64,000 nt of DNA from assembly GCA_033807775.1 (NCBI GenBank), contig CM066319.1, forward strand, positions 136,822,983 through 136,886,982. Reading direction: 5' to 3'. This document shows positions 44,265 through 53,600 of the stretch, piece by piece (the stretch's first letter is position 1; the number at the start of each line of letters is the position of its first letter). The notes beneath the pieces are model-generated. The model was not told where the DNA came from. It was given only the letters and a program-made list of their open reading frames with translations, and searched no databases. The position numbers and the translations under genes are program-made. The stretch comes from Saussurea involucrata. Taxonomy: Eukaryota; Streptophyta; Magnoliopsida; Asterales; Asteraceae.

Positions 44265-47200
44265 TCAAAAAGTCTTTATCGGATCATCCCTTAGTCCCTG
44301 CCTTAGAGAAAAGTTAATATCTTTTTTGCAGGAATATGCTGATTGTTTTGCCTGGTCGCATGAAGATATGGTAGGCATAAACCCTGACGTCATCTCCCAC
44401 AAGCTCAATGTCGACCCGTCGTTCAAACCTGTCAAGCAGAAGCGAAGGAAATTTGCTCCTGAAAGGAATAAGGTGATAAATGACGAAGTCGACAACCTTC
44501 TCAAGACAGGAAAGATTCAAGAAGTAAAGTATCCCGATTGGCTTGCTAACGTCGTGGTCATGGCAAAGAAAAATGGCAAGTGGAGAGTCTGTATCGACTT
44601 CACAGACCTCAATAAAGCTTGTCCAAAAGATCCTTTTCCATTACCTCATATCGATGCCATGGTCGACGCAACAGCAGGGCACGAACTATTGACATTCATG
44701 GATGCCTATTCCGGATATAATCAAATCCTAATGCACGTCGAGGACCAAGAAAAAACCGCATTTATGATAGATCGAGGTATTTACTGTTATAAGGTTATGC
44801 CTTTCGAACTAAAAAATGCAGGATCTACTTACCAGCGCCTTGTGAACAAGTTGTTCAAGGATCGTCTCGACGACACGATGGAGGTGTACATCGACGATAT
44901 GTTGGTCAAATCGAAGCAAGCTATCGACCACTTCAAGCATTTGAGGCAATCGTTCGACATCCTTCGAGAGTACATCATGAAGCTTAACCCGACGAAATGT
45001 TCCTTCGGTGTCAGCGCTGGAAAGTTCTTAGGCTATATGGTCACTCGTCGAGGAATCGAGGCTAACCCTGACCTGATCAAAGCCATTATCGAAATCAAAT
45101 CTCCGAGAAATTTCAAAGAAGTCCAAAGGCTGACTGGTCGAGTAGCGGCGCTGAACAGATTTATCTCTCGATCTTCAGATAAAGTGCCAACTATTTTACA
45201 ATGTCCTCAGGAAGAACAAGGGTTTCGACTGGACCGACGGTCATGAGCAAGTATTGCAAAAGCTTAAGGAGTACATGACGTCGCCTCCTTTGTTGTCAAA
45301 GCCTCACGATCATGAGGTGCTACAGCTATATTTGTCTATTAGTCCCAACGCTGTAAGTGCCGTCCTAACACGGGAAGATGAAAAGCAGCAACTGCCGATC
45401 TACTATGTAAGTAAATCTCTATTGGACGCAGAAACCAGGTATTCCTCGATGGAAAAATTGCTTTTGTCGCTAGTCACAGCTTCTAAAAAACTGCGACACT
45501 ATTTTGAATCGCATCCTATTACTGTCGTGACTAACTTTCCTCTAAAGTCTGTCTTGAGGAAACCTGAGTTGACAGGTCGCTTAGCAAAATGGAGTATATA
45601 TCTCAGCATTTACGACATCGATTTCAAGCCCCGGACCGCAATCAAATCGCAAGCCTTGGCAGACTTCATTGCTGATTTCAGCCCTGAACTGGAGAAAGAA
45701 GCAGAACTCGAAGTGTCAGCTGTGGTGACTCACGAAGACGTGCCTTGGATCTTACATGTCAACGGTTCATCCAACGTTAGGGGTTCAGGACTAGGCGTCG
45801 TCTTAAAGTCGCCACAGGAGGGCAAGATGGTATATTCAGTCCGGTGCGACTTCAAAACCACCAACAACGAAGCTGGATATGAAGCCCTGATCGTGGGGAT
45901 GAATATGGCATATGACTCGGGGCCAACCGCGTTACATGTCAAAAGCGATTCTCTCCCGGTGGTAAACCAGATCAATGGAGAATTCGCAGCCAAAGATTCA
46001 AAAATGACAGCGTACCTAAAGATAGCAAAAGAAAAATCCAAAAAATTTAAATCTTTTTCTATCGAACAGATTCCAAGGGACCAGAATACTCAAGCCGACG
46101 CTTTAGCAAACCTTGGGTCTGCTTTGGTCGAGCCAATATTCGACGTTATCCCCATGATCCATCTGGCGACGTCGTCCATCGAAAACGTTGATGTCGTCCA
46201 GATCGAAGACGAATAGAATGATTGGTCGTGCGACATCCGGAACTTCCTCATGCACGACCAGCTCCCAGAAGACAAGATGGAAGCCTGGAAGATCAGATTC
46301 AAAGCATCTAAATATATCATGATTGGGGATAGGCTTTATCGACGATCGTCAACAGGATTAAACCTGAGATGCGTCATTAGCAAAAGTCAGGTCCAGAAAA
46401 TCCTTCAACAGATGCACGATGGCGAATGTGGCAATCACTCAGGAGGTCGTAGTTTGGCTAATCGTATCTCTCGACAAGGGTATTTTTGGCCAACACTGCG
46501 ACAAGACGCCATCAAGTACGTCCAAAACTGTGATCCTTGTCAACGACACTCAGGTATGTCACATAAACCCTCTGAACCTCTGCACTCGACACTTATCCCA
46601 TGGCCCTTCATGAGTTGGGGAATGGACATTGTCGGCAAGCTACCCCCGGCTCCGGGACAAAAAGTATTCCTCCTTGTACTCACCGACTATTTTTCCAAAT
46701 GGGTTGAAGCGGCTGCTTTTTCCCATGTAAGGGACAAAGAAGTCATTTCTTTTATCCAAACTAACATCATATGCAGGTTTGGGATTCCATCCGAAATTGT
46801 CTGTGACAATGGATCCCAATTCATCAGCGACAGAACTCGACAGTTCTGTGAAGATAGAAACATTAAACTGACAACCTCGACTCCCAGATACCCCCAAGCC
46901 AACGGACTTGCCGAGTTGAGCAATAAGACCATTGTAGCTTCGATGAAGAAAAGACTAAAAGCTGCAAAAGGAAAATGGGTCGAAGAACTCCCTTCAGTCC
47001 TGTGGGCAAATCACACGGCACCTCTCACGTCGACAGGACAAACCCCTTTTTCTCTAGTCTATGGCTGTGAAGCAGTTCTCCCGGTCGAGGCCCAACTCCC
47101 AACTTCAAGGCATACTTCAGTCGATCACAACTTGGTCGATTTAGGATACGACTTCGACGCCCTCGAAGAACTTAGAGAATCAACCTTGATTAGAATGGCG

Positions 47201-47455
47201 TCGCAAAAGCAAGCGGTCGAGCGACATTTCAATAAAAACGTCAAAATCAAAGTCTTTCAAGAAGGCGACTACGTCCTCCGACGAGTATTCCAAAACACTC
47301 AAGAGCTCAATGCAGATAAACTTTCCGTTAAGTGGGAAGGTCCTTATCGTATATCTGAAGTCGTAGGTAAAGGATCCTATCGGCTCCAGACCCTCAACGA
47401 CCAAGAAATCCCACACAGCTGGAATGCAACGCACCTAAAGAGGTATTTCTTTTAA
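44215..47455 (+). pseudogene. Gypsy pol: RT, RNase H, archaeal-type RNase H, integrase; one frameshift and one stop
   Basis: RT: EYADCFAWSHEDMVGI, WRVCIDFTDLNKACPKDPFP, FMDAYSGYNQI, then VYIDDMLVKS with both aspartates. Near 45184 one extra base shifts the frame, so the next part is read one frame on. RNase H: IYYVSKSLLDAETRYSS. Second RNase H: WILHVNGSSNVRGSG, where the family has VDGSS, so a catalytic Asp is replaced by Asn; NNEAGYEALIVGM and IPRDQNTQADALANLGS follow. A TAG stop at 46214-46216 precedes integrase. Integrase: HDGECGNHSGG and CDPCQRH form the zinc module, then LTDYFSKWVEA, CDNGSQFIS and LAELSNKTI carry the D,D,E residues. C-terminal KVFQEGDYVLRRVF ends at 47455; no chromodomain. 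Only the integrase segment is open over its full length. Confidence 0.92.
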
Positions 47456-48060
47456 ACCCCTTTCCATATAATTTTTTATTCACCTCGATGGTAACTAACT
47501 TAAGCATCGGAGGGTCGTTGGTTATCCAACGACCAACCTTTGACAATATTTTATCGCAGGATCGCATGACAAAAGTTTATCGTGTGACCTTCCCAAGATC
47601 GCATAACATAAGTCTAATACACGGCTCGATATGTGATCGTACGATTCGATTATGCAATCGACCCACAATCTGAGTGTTTCGACTCAGAAAGGCCTCATGT
47701 TCTGAACAAATGCTCTAAACGCACGTATACTTGATTTACACATGACTAATGTTATACTCGTTATCTTTCAATAAAAAGCCTTGGTCGCACGTATCTACGG
47801 TTATATTCTATCTACAAGTGTGTTTATACAATTGAAATTACTTTCGACAATTGCTTGTAGTGAACAAATCCCACGAAACTTCATTCATACTTAAACATAA
47901 TTACATTAGACAACTCGATCACTGACGATCAAGTATGAAAAACTCATAAAACAAAAGTTTATTCTAAGGCTAGAGAAGATTGTCGGCCGCATCTTTGCCC
48001 GAAGTCTCGGCCTTAGAATCTTCGTTGACCCTGAAGCGCATTAAAGAACTTATGCAAGGA
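47456..48060. other. Gypsy spacer between integrase and the antisense unit
   Basis: About 600 bp without coding potential, with many 'cgac' and 'gatcg' words. The corresponding region is partly recognisable in the degenerate relative at about 53.6-54.0 kb ('taagcatc.gagggtc'). Confidence 0.6.
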
Positions 48061-48758
48061 TCAAACGAGTATGAAAGACAAAACTGGAAATTGTTTCCCA
48101 GTATCTTGCGCCACGACACGTCGCCCGTAGTATCTTGGGAATGCGACTCTTAAGATTAGTGTTAAAGTTGGAGGAAGGGATATGATACTCTCGACGATCG
48201 ACTTCCAAACCAACGTCTTCTCTATATTCGCATATCGCACGAACAGAGATCGAAGCATCTGTAAAAACAAAAGAAATATGTTAGCTTGCAAAAAACATTG
48301 AAAACATAAGTTTTGAAAGAAAAACTTACAACGAACGCCTGTATGGCTATATGTGATCCTGTTTTCACGACGGAGATCCCTCGAAAACGCTCCCCGAAAG
48401 ATAGGAGCTGATATTTCCCCGGATACGGAAATGACTCCATCCCGTCTAGGACACCGTCATCTAGAAAGTCCAACGGCAACATAAAAATTACCGACGTGAC
48501 TTTCCTCTCACCCTCTCCCATCTTTACGCCCTGGCCCTTGTCGGCTAACAAAGGGATTGACATGGCTGCAGAGGACATCGTCGCCAGATGCGCAAGGACC
48601 TCCGATATTGCATCAAACGCAACCCACGCCTTCGAAGACATCTCCCACGGAGCTGTCATCTTCGACTTTAGTGAAACCTCAACGTAACGATCAAAGTCTT
48701 TGCAAGCAAGCTCGGGATGTGCCATTCTCCTAGTAGAAACAATAGGCACCCTCATCAT
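48061..48758 (-). CDS. Antisense two-exon ORF inside the Tat-type Gypsy
   Basis: Exon 1 runs from the ATG at 48758 to 48330 (143 codons). A consensus donor GTAAGT follows, and the acceptor TTTTTACAG precedes 48258; exon 2 ends at the stop at 48061. Both junctions are phase 0, giving ~208 residues with no internal stop (intron 48329-48259, 71 nt). The start is MMRVPIVSTRRM; FPYPGKYQLLSFGERF and LRSLFVRYANIEKTLVWKS are characteristic stretches; no domain recognised. A TATATAAG word lies about 60 bp upstream (48819-48827). An antisense ORF between integrase and 3' LTR has been reported in Tat-lineage elements; the spliced structure is my inference. An upstream 69-codon frame (48964-48755) may be an additional 5' exon. 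Confidence 0.5.
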
Positions 48759-48818
48759 GGAACAAGCATAAAAACGATGGATTCAGAAATCCTTGAAGAC
48801 TTGAGCAAAAGGTCATAC

Positions 48819-48827
48819 CTTATATAG
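48819..48827 (-). promoter_or_regulatory. TATA-like box of the antisense unit
   Basis: On the minus strand the sequence reads CTATATAAGG, 60-70 bp upstream of the ATG at 48758. A second AT-rich candidate (ACATAAATAGAG) lies near 48982. Sequence evidence only. Confidence 0.4.
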
Positions 48828-49275
48828 ATACTCAAAAGCCTCGAAGCTTTAAGCAAGCAGAAAATCTTGGCAAACTTGGAAAATATTGAGCAAAGAATAG
48901 CAAAGAAATCAAGAGGAAATCTTTGTGCAAAACCTTTTGGAATCGTAAACGAAAATAGACCCATCGTGGTCTCTATTTATGTAAACGATCGTTTCAGATC
49001 GAGTCCCTCGATGGTCGACACGCGCCCCTGTCTTTTTGAATGACCACACAGATCGCCGACACCTGTCTGTGACAGCTGCTAAGCATCATCGTGCGTCAGC
49101 GTGACGTCACAACTTTACCCTCTTTTCGACTTCCCTCTCTAGTTTGAATTAAACCGATTCAGTTCCAATACAACCAAGGTAACTTTTGACACGTGTCATA
49201 ACCTCGGACCCCCGACAGGCAAAATTTAAAAAACTTTTTTTTGCCACTCCACTTTTTCAAATTTTGGGGGCAAAC

Positions 49276-50106
49276 TGTTTGGGCAAAATTTCATCAGTCT
49301 CGACCACGACCAAGGTAAGGAAAACACTTATTTTACTTCCCCATAGTAAGGTAAAATTATAGTACTTTGTCTCTTGGTTAAAAGTCAAATCATATATTAC
49401 CTACCTCACGACACTCGACCACGATGTCGTCTAGTTCTCACGACCGTCGCATAAAACCATGCGACCTCGACCAACTAACGTTCACTATGACTGTTACGTT
49501 TGTTCAGTGTTTAATGCAGGAGTGAACGTCGTTAATGACCAACGGCTACAACCAGTAAAGGGCCATTAACAGCATTAAAGAAAACATCCGTTACGACAGT
49601 TACGAAAAGCATTCAAGACATCAATCAAAGCACCCGAAGGCTACAAATATAGAGTTCCATCATCATTAAAAGGGACCGCATCCAAGAATCACACTACGTA
49701 CTCAAGAACATACGAAGAAAAGAACTTTCTCACAACAGATCGCTCTCGACGCACGACTCTCACGCTCAACGCATAGTTTTTACGCACGACGCACATTGTT
49801 TTTACATTCGAAACACTTGTTACTTTACATTTCAAAGTCTTTTCTTTATTTGTATTGTAATCTCTGTACGATCGACACCTGAAACATAAGGACATCGCCC
49901 CTGTTTGGCGACCATAGTGCAGCGACGACTTCATTAGTCGTCCGCGGGTTTTTTCCTCGTTGAGGTTTTTCCCGCGTCATCAAATTCTCTGTCTCTTTTA
50001 CATTTTTAATCTTAATCGCACGCTTTGTCGAGAGATTCTTTTCTTTAGTTGTTAAGCTCCACAATCAACCTTAAGTTGTACTTGTGTGCGATTTTTGGCA
50101 TTAACA
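49276..50106 (+). repeat. Tat-type Gypsy 3' LTR
   Basis: 831 bp copy of the 5' LTR; begins after the purine tract TTTTGGGGGCAAAC and is followed immediately by the GCGCC duplication and the resumed SIRE env-like frame. Confidence 0.93.
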
Positions 50107-52986
50107 GCGCCCACTTTATTCGGGGAAGCCCAACAGGTTGTGTCCTCTCTACAAGGCACAAACCTTTCTAGTGACATTTTGCCCCAAGTCACAACTAAAA
50201 TCCCAACAGAGGAATTTGTTTCCTCTTACACGCACACATTAGGGAACCAATGTTCTTCAGAGGAACATAGACTGCACAACGACGACGGGATTCTAGACAA
50301 ATCCCTGAGTCAGCCCGAGGTCCCCTCTGTGCCTACCTCTGGAGTGGCTCAGAGTAAGGATCTTGGCAGAGCATCCATAGAGAAAGAGCCTTCTAAAGAC
50401 TCTCCTCGAGGATTGGATGTTAGTCCTGTCGACCTCATCATAAAAGCAGGGTCGAAAACAGGCGCCTCAGGAACAAAGGTACACTCTGCGGATGAATGAG
50501 TTCCCACAGAGGTTACAACTGGTTCATATGTATCGAAGGGTGAGCTCCAAACCTTCGTCACCTCTGTGACCAACCAATTCACCGAGTTGCAAAACTTGGT
50601 GAAATCTTTTGCAGAGAGTTCTCAGAAGGCATACGACGCTCTGTCCACCAAGATAGATGCTCTATCCACAGAAGTCAAAGCCAACACTTCAACCCTCAAT
50701 AATTTAAAGAACTCCTCTGCACAGAACTCTACACCCTTTGCTACTCAATCCTCCATTGACCAACTCGCCAACGAGCTCAAAGAAGCCAGTGCTATAGCAG
50801 AGGCTCTGACAAAACCTACCGCACCTACCTCTCTAGCCTTGACAACAGAAGATCTGCGTAAGGCTCTGGAGCAAGTCCAAGAAACCACTAGAGATCAGAT
50901 GCAGACTCTGAAACCTAAGGATTACGTCACCAGAGCCTAACCGACATAACTGGGGCAGAGCGTACTCAACGACATCACAGAGTTCATCAAAGCCTTCACA
51001 ATTGCCAACGCTAATTATGTCAAAGATATTTAAGCAAGTGTAGGTAAGATGAGATTCAACTCTGACGCAGAAGTTGCATACCTTCTGGGAATATGTGACG
51101 ATCTATGTGCCAAAATGGATGCTGCTGGGGCGAGTCAACCAAAGAAGCCTCCTACTTCTTGCCAAGCAGAGGCAGATCAGAAGCAGAGGCATGATGACTC
51201 TGAGGATGACAGTGATGGATCCTCAGATCATCATGAGGGGGAGAGCAAAAGAACAGGAGAAAGAAAGGGTCCTTCAACAAACAAACCCCTAAACATTTTA
51301 CCCCTTCAACAAATCTAAGGAAACCAATCAACCTCAACCTCACCCAAGAAGACTACAGAGGCAACACCTACCTCTGTGGAGCAAATGTAAACCAAGACTT
51401 ACCTTCACCTACCCCCAACACCCCCAACAGAGACAAACTTACCATCCCCAACACCAAAAGAAGATCAACCACGACCTAAAACACCAAGGGTCAAATCCAT
51501 AGCCAACAAACCCAGATCCTATCTGAAAAAGACTCCAACAAAAGACAAACAAGCAGAAGTTCAAGCTCAGAGTCAACCACAACCGAAACCAAAACCAACT
51601 CCACAACCAACCCCTACAGAAGCTCAACCAAAGGTACAATCCAAGACCCAAACCCAATCCCAACCAAAAACAACAACACAAAAGCCTCAGAGCACTCCAC
51701 AGAAGAACAAACCAGCAGAGGTACCCCCACCCAAAACCCAATTCAAAACCACATCAGAGGCTTCCCAAGCTAAACCAAAGCCGACTACAAAAGACAAAGG
51801 AAATGGAATAGCCACAGAGGATCCGAAACCCAAACCAAAGCCTCAACCAACAGAAAAGTTAATGAAGAGTGCATTAGACTCCTTTATTACTCCCAAACCA
51901 GAGGAAGAGGATTGGGCGTATGGACCACCTCTTTCAGCCATCCCACCCCTTGACCCTATTGCAAAACCAACAGATGATAGGGTTGCTCAAGTTCTTAGAG
52001 AGATGGATGCTCTAAGAAAGCCTATGCCACCTCCCCCTGCACCCAAATATGACATGGAAGAAGTCGTGTATAACTACCTGTACAGCAGAGGCCTTAACGA
52101 CCCACTGCCTAAACCTACTCTAATTGAGAGGATAGTTGGAGAACTCAAAAACAAAGAGGTCATGCAAGTCAAACTTATTCACACCGCCTGTAGAAACTTT
52201 GTGTACAATCAATATGTTGTAAAGAGGGAGGATGGAACACAAATGAAGTTCACAGATGCAGACTTAAGAAATGTTCATCCATTTGATCTCGTAGAACTCT
52301 ATACATGGGCAGAAAGTAGATATGCGCATGGGAGAATTGAGCACAAAAAAGCTTACGATGCTGTCAGAACCTTCATGAGGAAAAGGCTACTGATCGACTT
52401 TCAGGTAGCTCTGGACCTTGGAGTGAAAAAGATTTCCCTAACAGCCCCTGATGATTATTGCCCCTCCACCTCTGACATAAGACCTCACTCCATCATCAGA
52501 CACCCAAGAGTCGGATACATGTTCCTCGACCCACAAGGATGAAAGAAGTTGTTTGTTGAATATGATTTCCATAAGTACGCCACAAAGACACTTCTTCAAT
52601 TCGGGCATGATCTACTCAGCAGCAGAGGATCAGAATTTGTCAACCTTGAGGATGTGGATCGACTCATAGAGGCCATAAATGCAACCTTCCGTTTCAGAGA
52701 CATGTGCGTATTTTACTATACACAGCTGAAGAAGGAAGGCGCATGGGAAAAGAAGATAAATGACTTTCTAGATGCCAAGATATAGGCTTTGTTGATTTCT
52801 TTCGTACTTAACTTTATCTTTTCAAGTCTTGAAATTTAAATTTCCAAAACTTCTGTAAATGCCTCTAGCATGCAACTTAATGAACACATTTCTTTTTATA
52901 AAGGTTGAATCTTTCACCTCTTGTTCTTTTAGCCTAAGCTCTATGCAATTTTCTAATTTTTTATTTTTCAATACTTAGGGGGATAT

Positions 52987-53600
52987 TGTTAGCTCCAATA
53001 GTGTAACTCTTAGAAGTATTGAAAAATAGGCTAAGGATAAGAGTGGCAGAAGCCTCTGCCGGGTTCACCGAGACCATAGAAGCCTCTGTCAATCTCCATC
53101 CGAGAAGAATGAAGTTCAAGACCACAGAGCCTCTGTGAAACCTGATAGAGCCTCTGTGGAACTGAAGATATTGAAGATGAAGATCAAGGCTCTCTTGAAG
53201 ATCAAGACAAGTGTGAATTTCACGTGCCTCTGATGTACGAAGATTCAGAAGATCAAATAGTACAAGCCACGCCCCTCAACTTTCCACGTGTCATCTTCTG
53301 AGAGGAGACAGCTTTTCCAGTGTACTATTCATCAGCGGAATCTTCGTACATCAGAGGCACGTGAAATGCACATTTGTCTTGATCTTCAAGAGAGCCTTGA
53401 TCTTCATCTTCAACATCTTCAGTTCCACAGAGGCTCTGTCAGGTTTCACAGAGGCTCTGTGGTCTTGACCTTCATTCTTCTCGGATGGAGATCGATAGAG
53501 GCTTCTGTGGTCTCGGTGAACCCGACAGAGGCTTCTGCCAGTCTTGTTTTTAGCCTATTTTTCAATACTTCTAAGAGTTATACTATTGGAGCTAACTCAT
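52987..53600 (+). repeat. SIRE-like LTR built as a long foldback
   Basis: Begins TGTTAGCTCC after the purine tract and may end at CA 53600. The left arm 52988-53263 and the right arm 53322-53596 are reverse complements at roughly 94% by eye, around a 58 bp spacer. Both arms contain several CAGAGG/CCTCTG hexamers. Either the LTR of this family is naturally palindromic, or a head-to-head LTR copy has formed here. The 104-codon open frame across the right arm has no recognisable content. Confidence 0.85.

Larger units (their letters stand above)
43188..50106 (+). mobile_element. Ty3/Gypsy retrotransposon, Tat-type, lacking most of gag and protease
   Basis: 5' LTR 43188-44031, 3' LTR 49276-50106, duplication GCGCC (43183-43187 and 50107-50111). 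A PBS-like TTGGCGCCCACCGTTGGG follows the 5' LTR and the purine tract TTTTGGGGGCAAAC precedes the 3' LTR; both are usual for Tat-type elements. Pol order is RT, RNase H, second (archaeal-type) RNase H, integrase; the second RNase H is diagnostic for this group. Only a 43-codon gag start remains before RT, so an internal deletion removed gag and protease. An antisense gene-like unit lies between integrase and the 3' LTR. Confidence 0.9.
42206..52785 (+). pseudogene. SIRE env-like ORF, split by a Gypsy insertion and eight in-frame stops, no frameshift
   Basis: Removing 43188-50106 and one GCGCC copy rejoins the frame exactly (SSFA before, PTLFGEAQQ after). Visible order: a Lys/Pro-rich region (SKKAKKAKTTEAP, KKKKRKSKSSEE), an acidic region, a coiled coil (FTELQNLVKSFAESSQKA, 50566-50720), a Pro/Gln/Lys/Thr repeat region (51420-51860), and a globular C-terminus with VVYNYLYSRGLNDPLPK, LVELYTWAESRY and a trailing charged helix. 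In-frame stops: 43156, 50497, 50938, 50947, 51031, 51316, 51388 and 52540. Downstream ORFs of this kind have been called env-like, but no membrane segment or signal peptide is obvious here. The N-terminal part seen in the 58-62 kb relative is missing. Confidence 0.7.
42206..53600 (+). mobile_element. SIRE-like Copia element, 3' part only (env-like ORF, PPT, LTR), split by a Gypsy
   Basis: The plus-strand env-like frame (42206-43187 and 50112-52785), 3' untranslated stretch, purine tract 'cttaggggga' (52974-52983) and an LTR starting TGTTAGCTCC (52987) make the 3' end of an element of the SIRE/Maximus type, in which an extra ORF lies between pol and the 3' LTR. Gag-pol and the 5' LTR are missing. 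The Gypsy 43188-50106 is inserted in the ORF with duplication GCGCC. Hexamers CAGAGG and CCTCTG are dense in both ORF and LTR. Confidence 0.7.
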
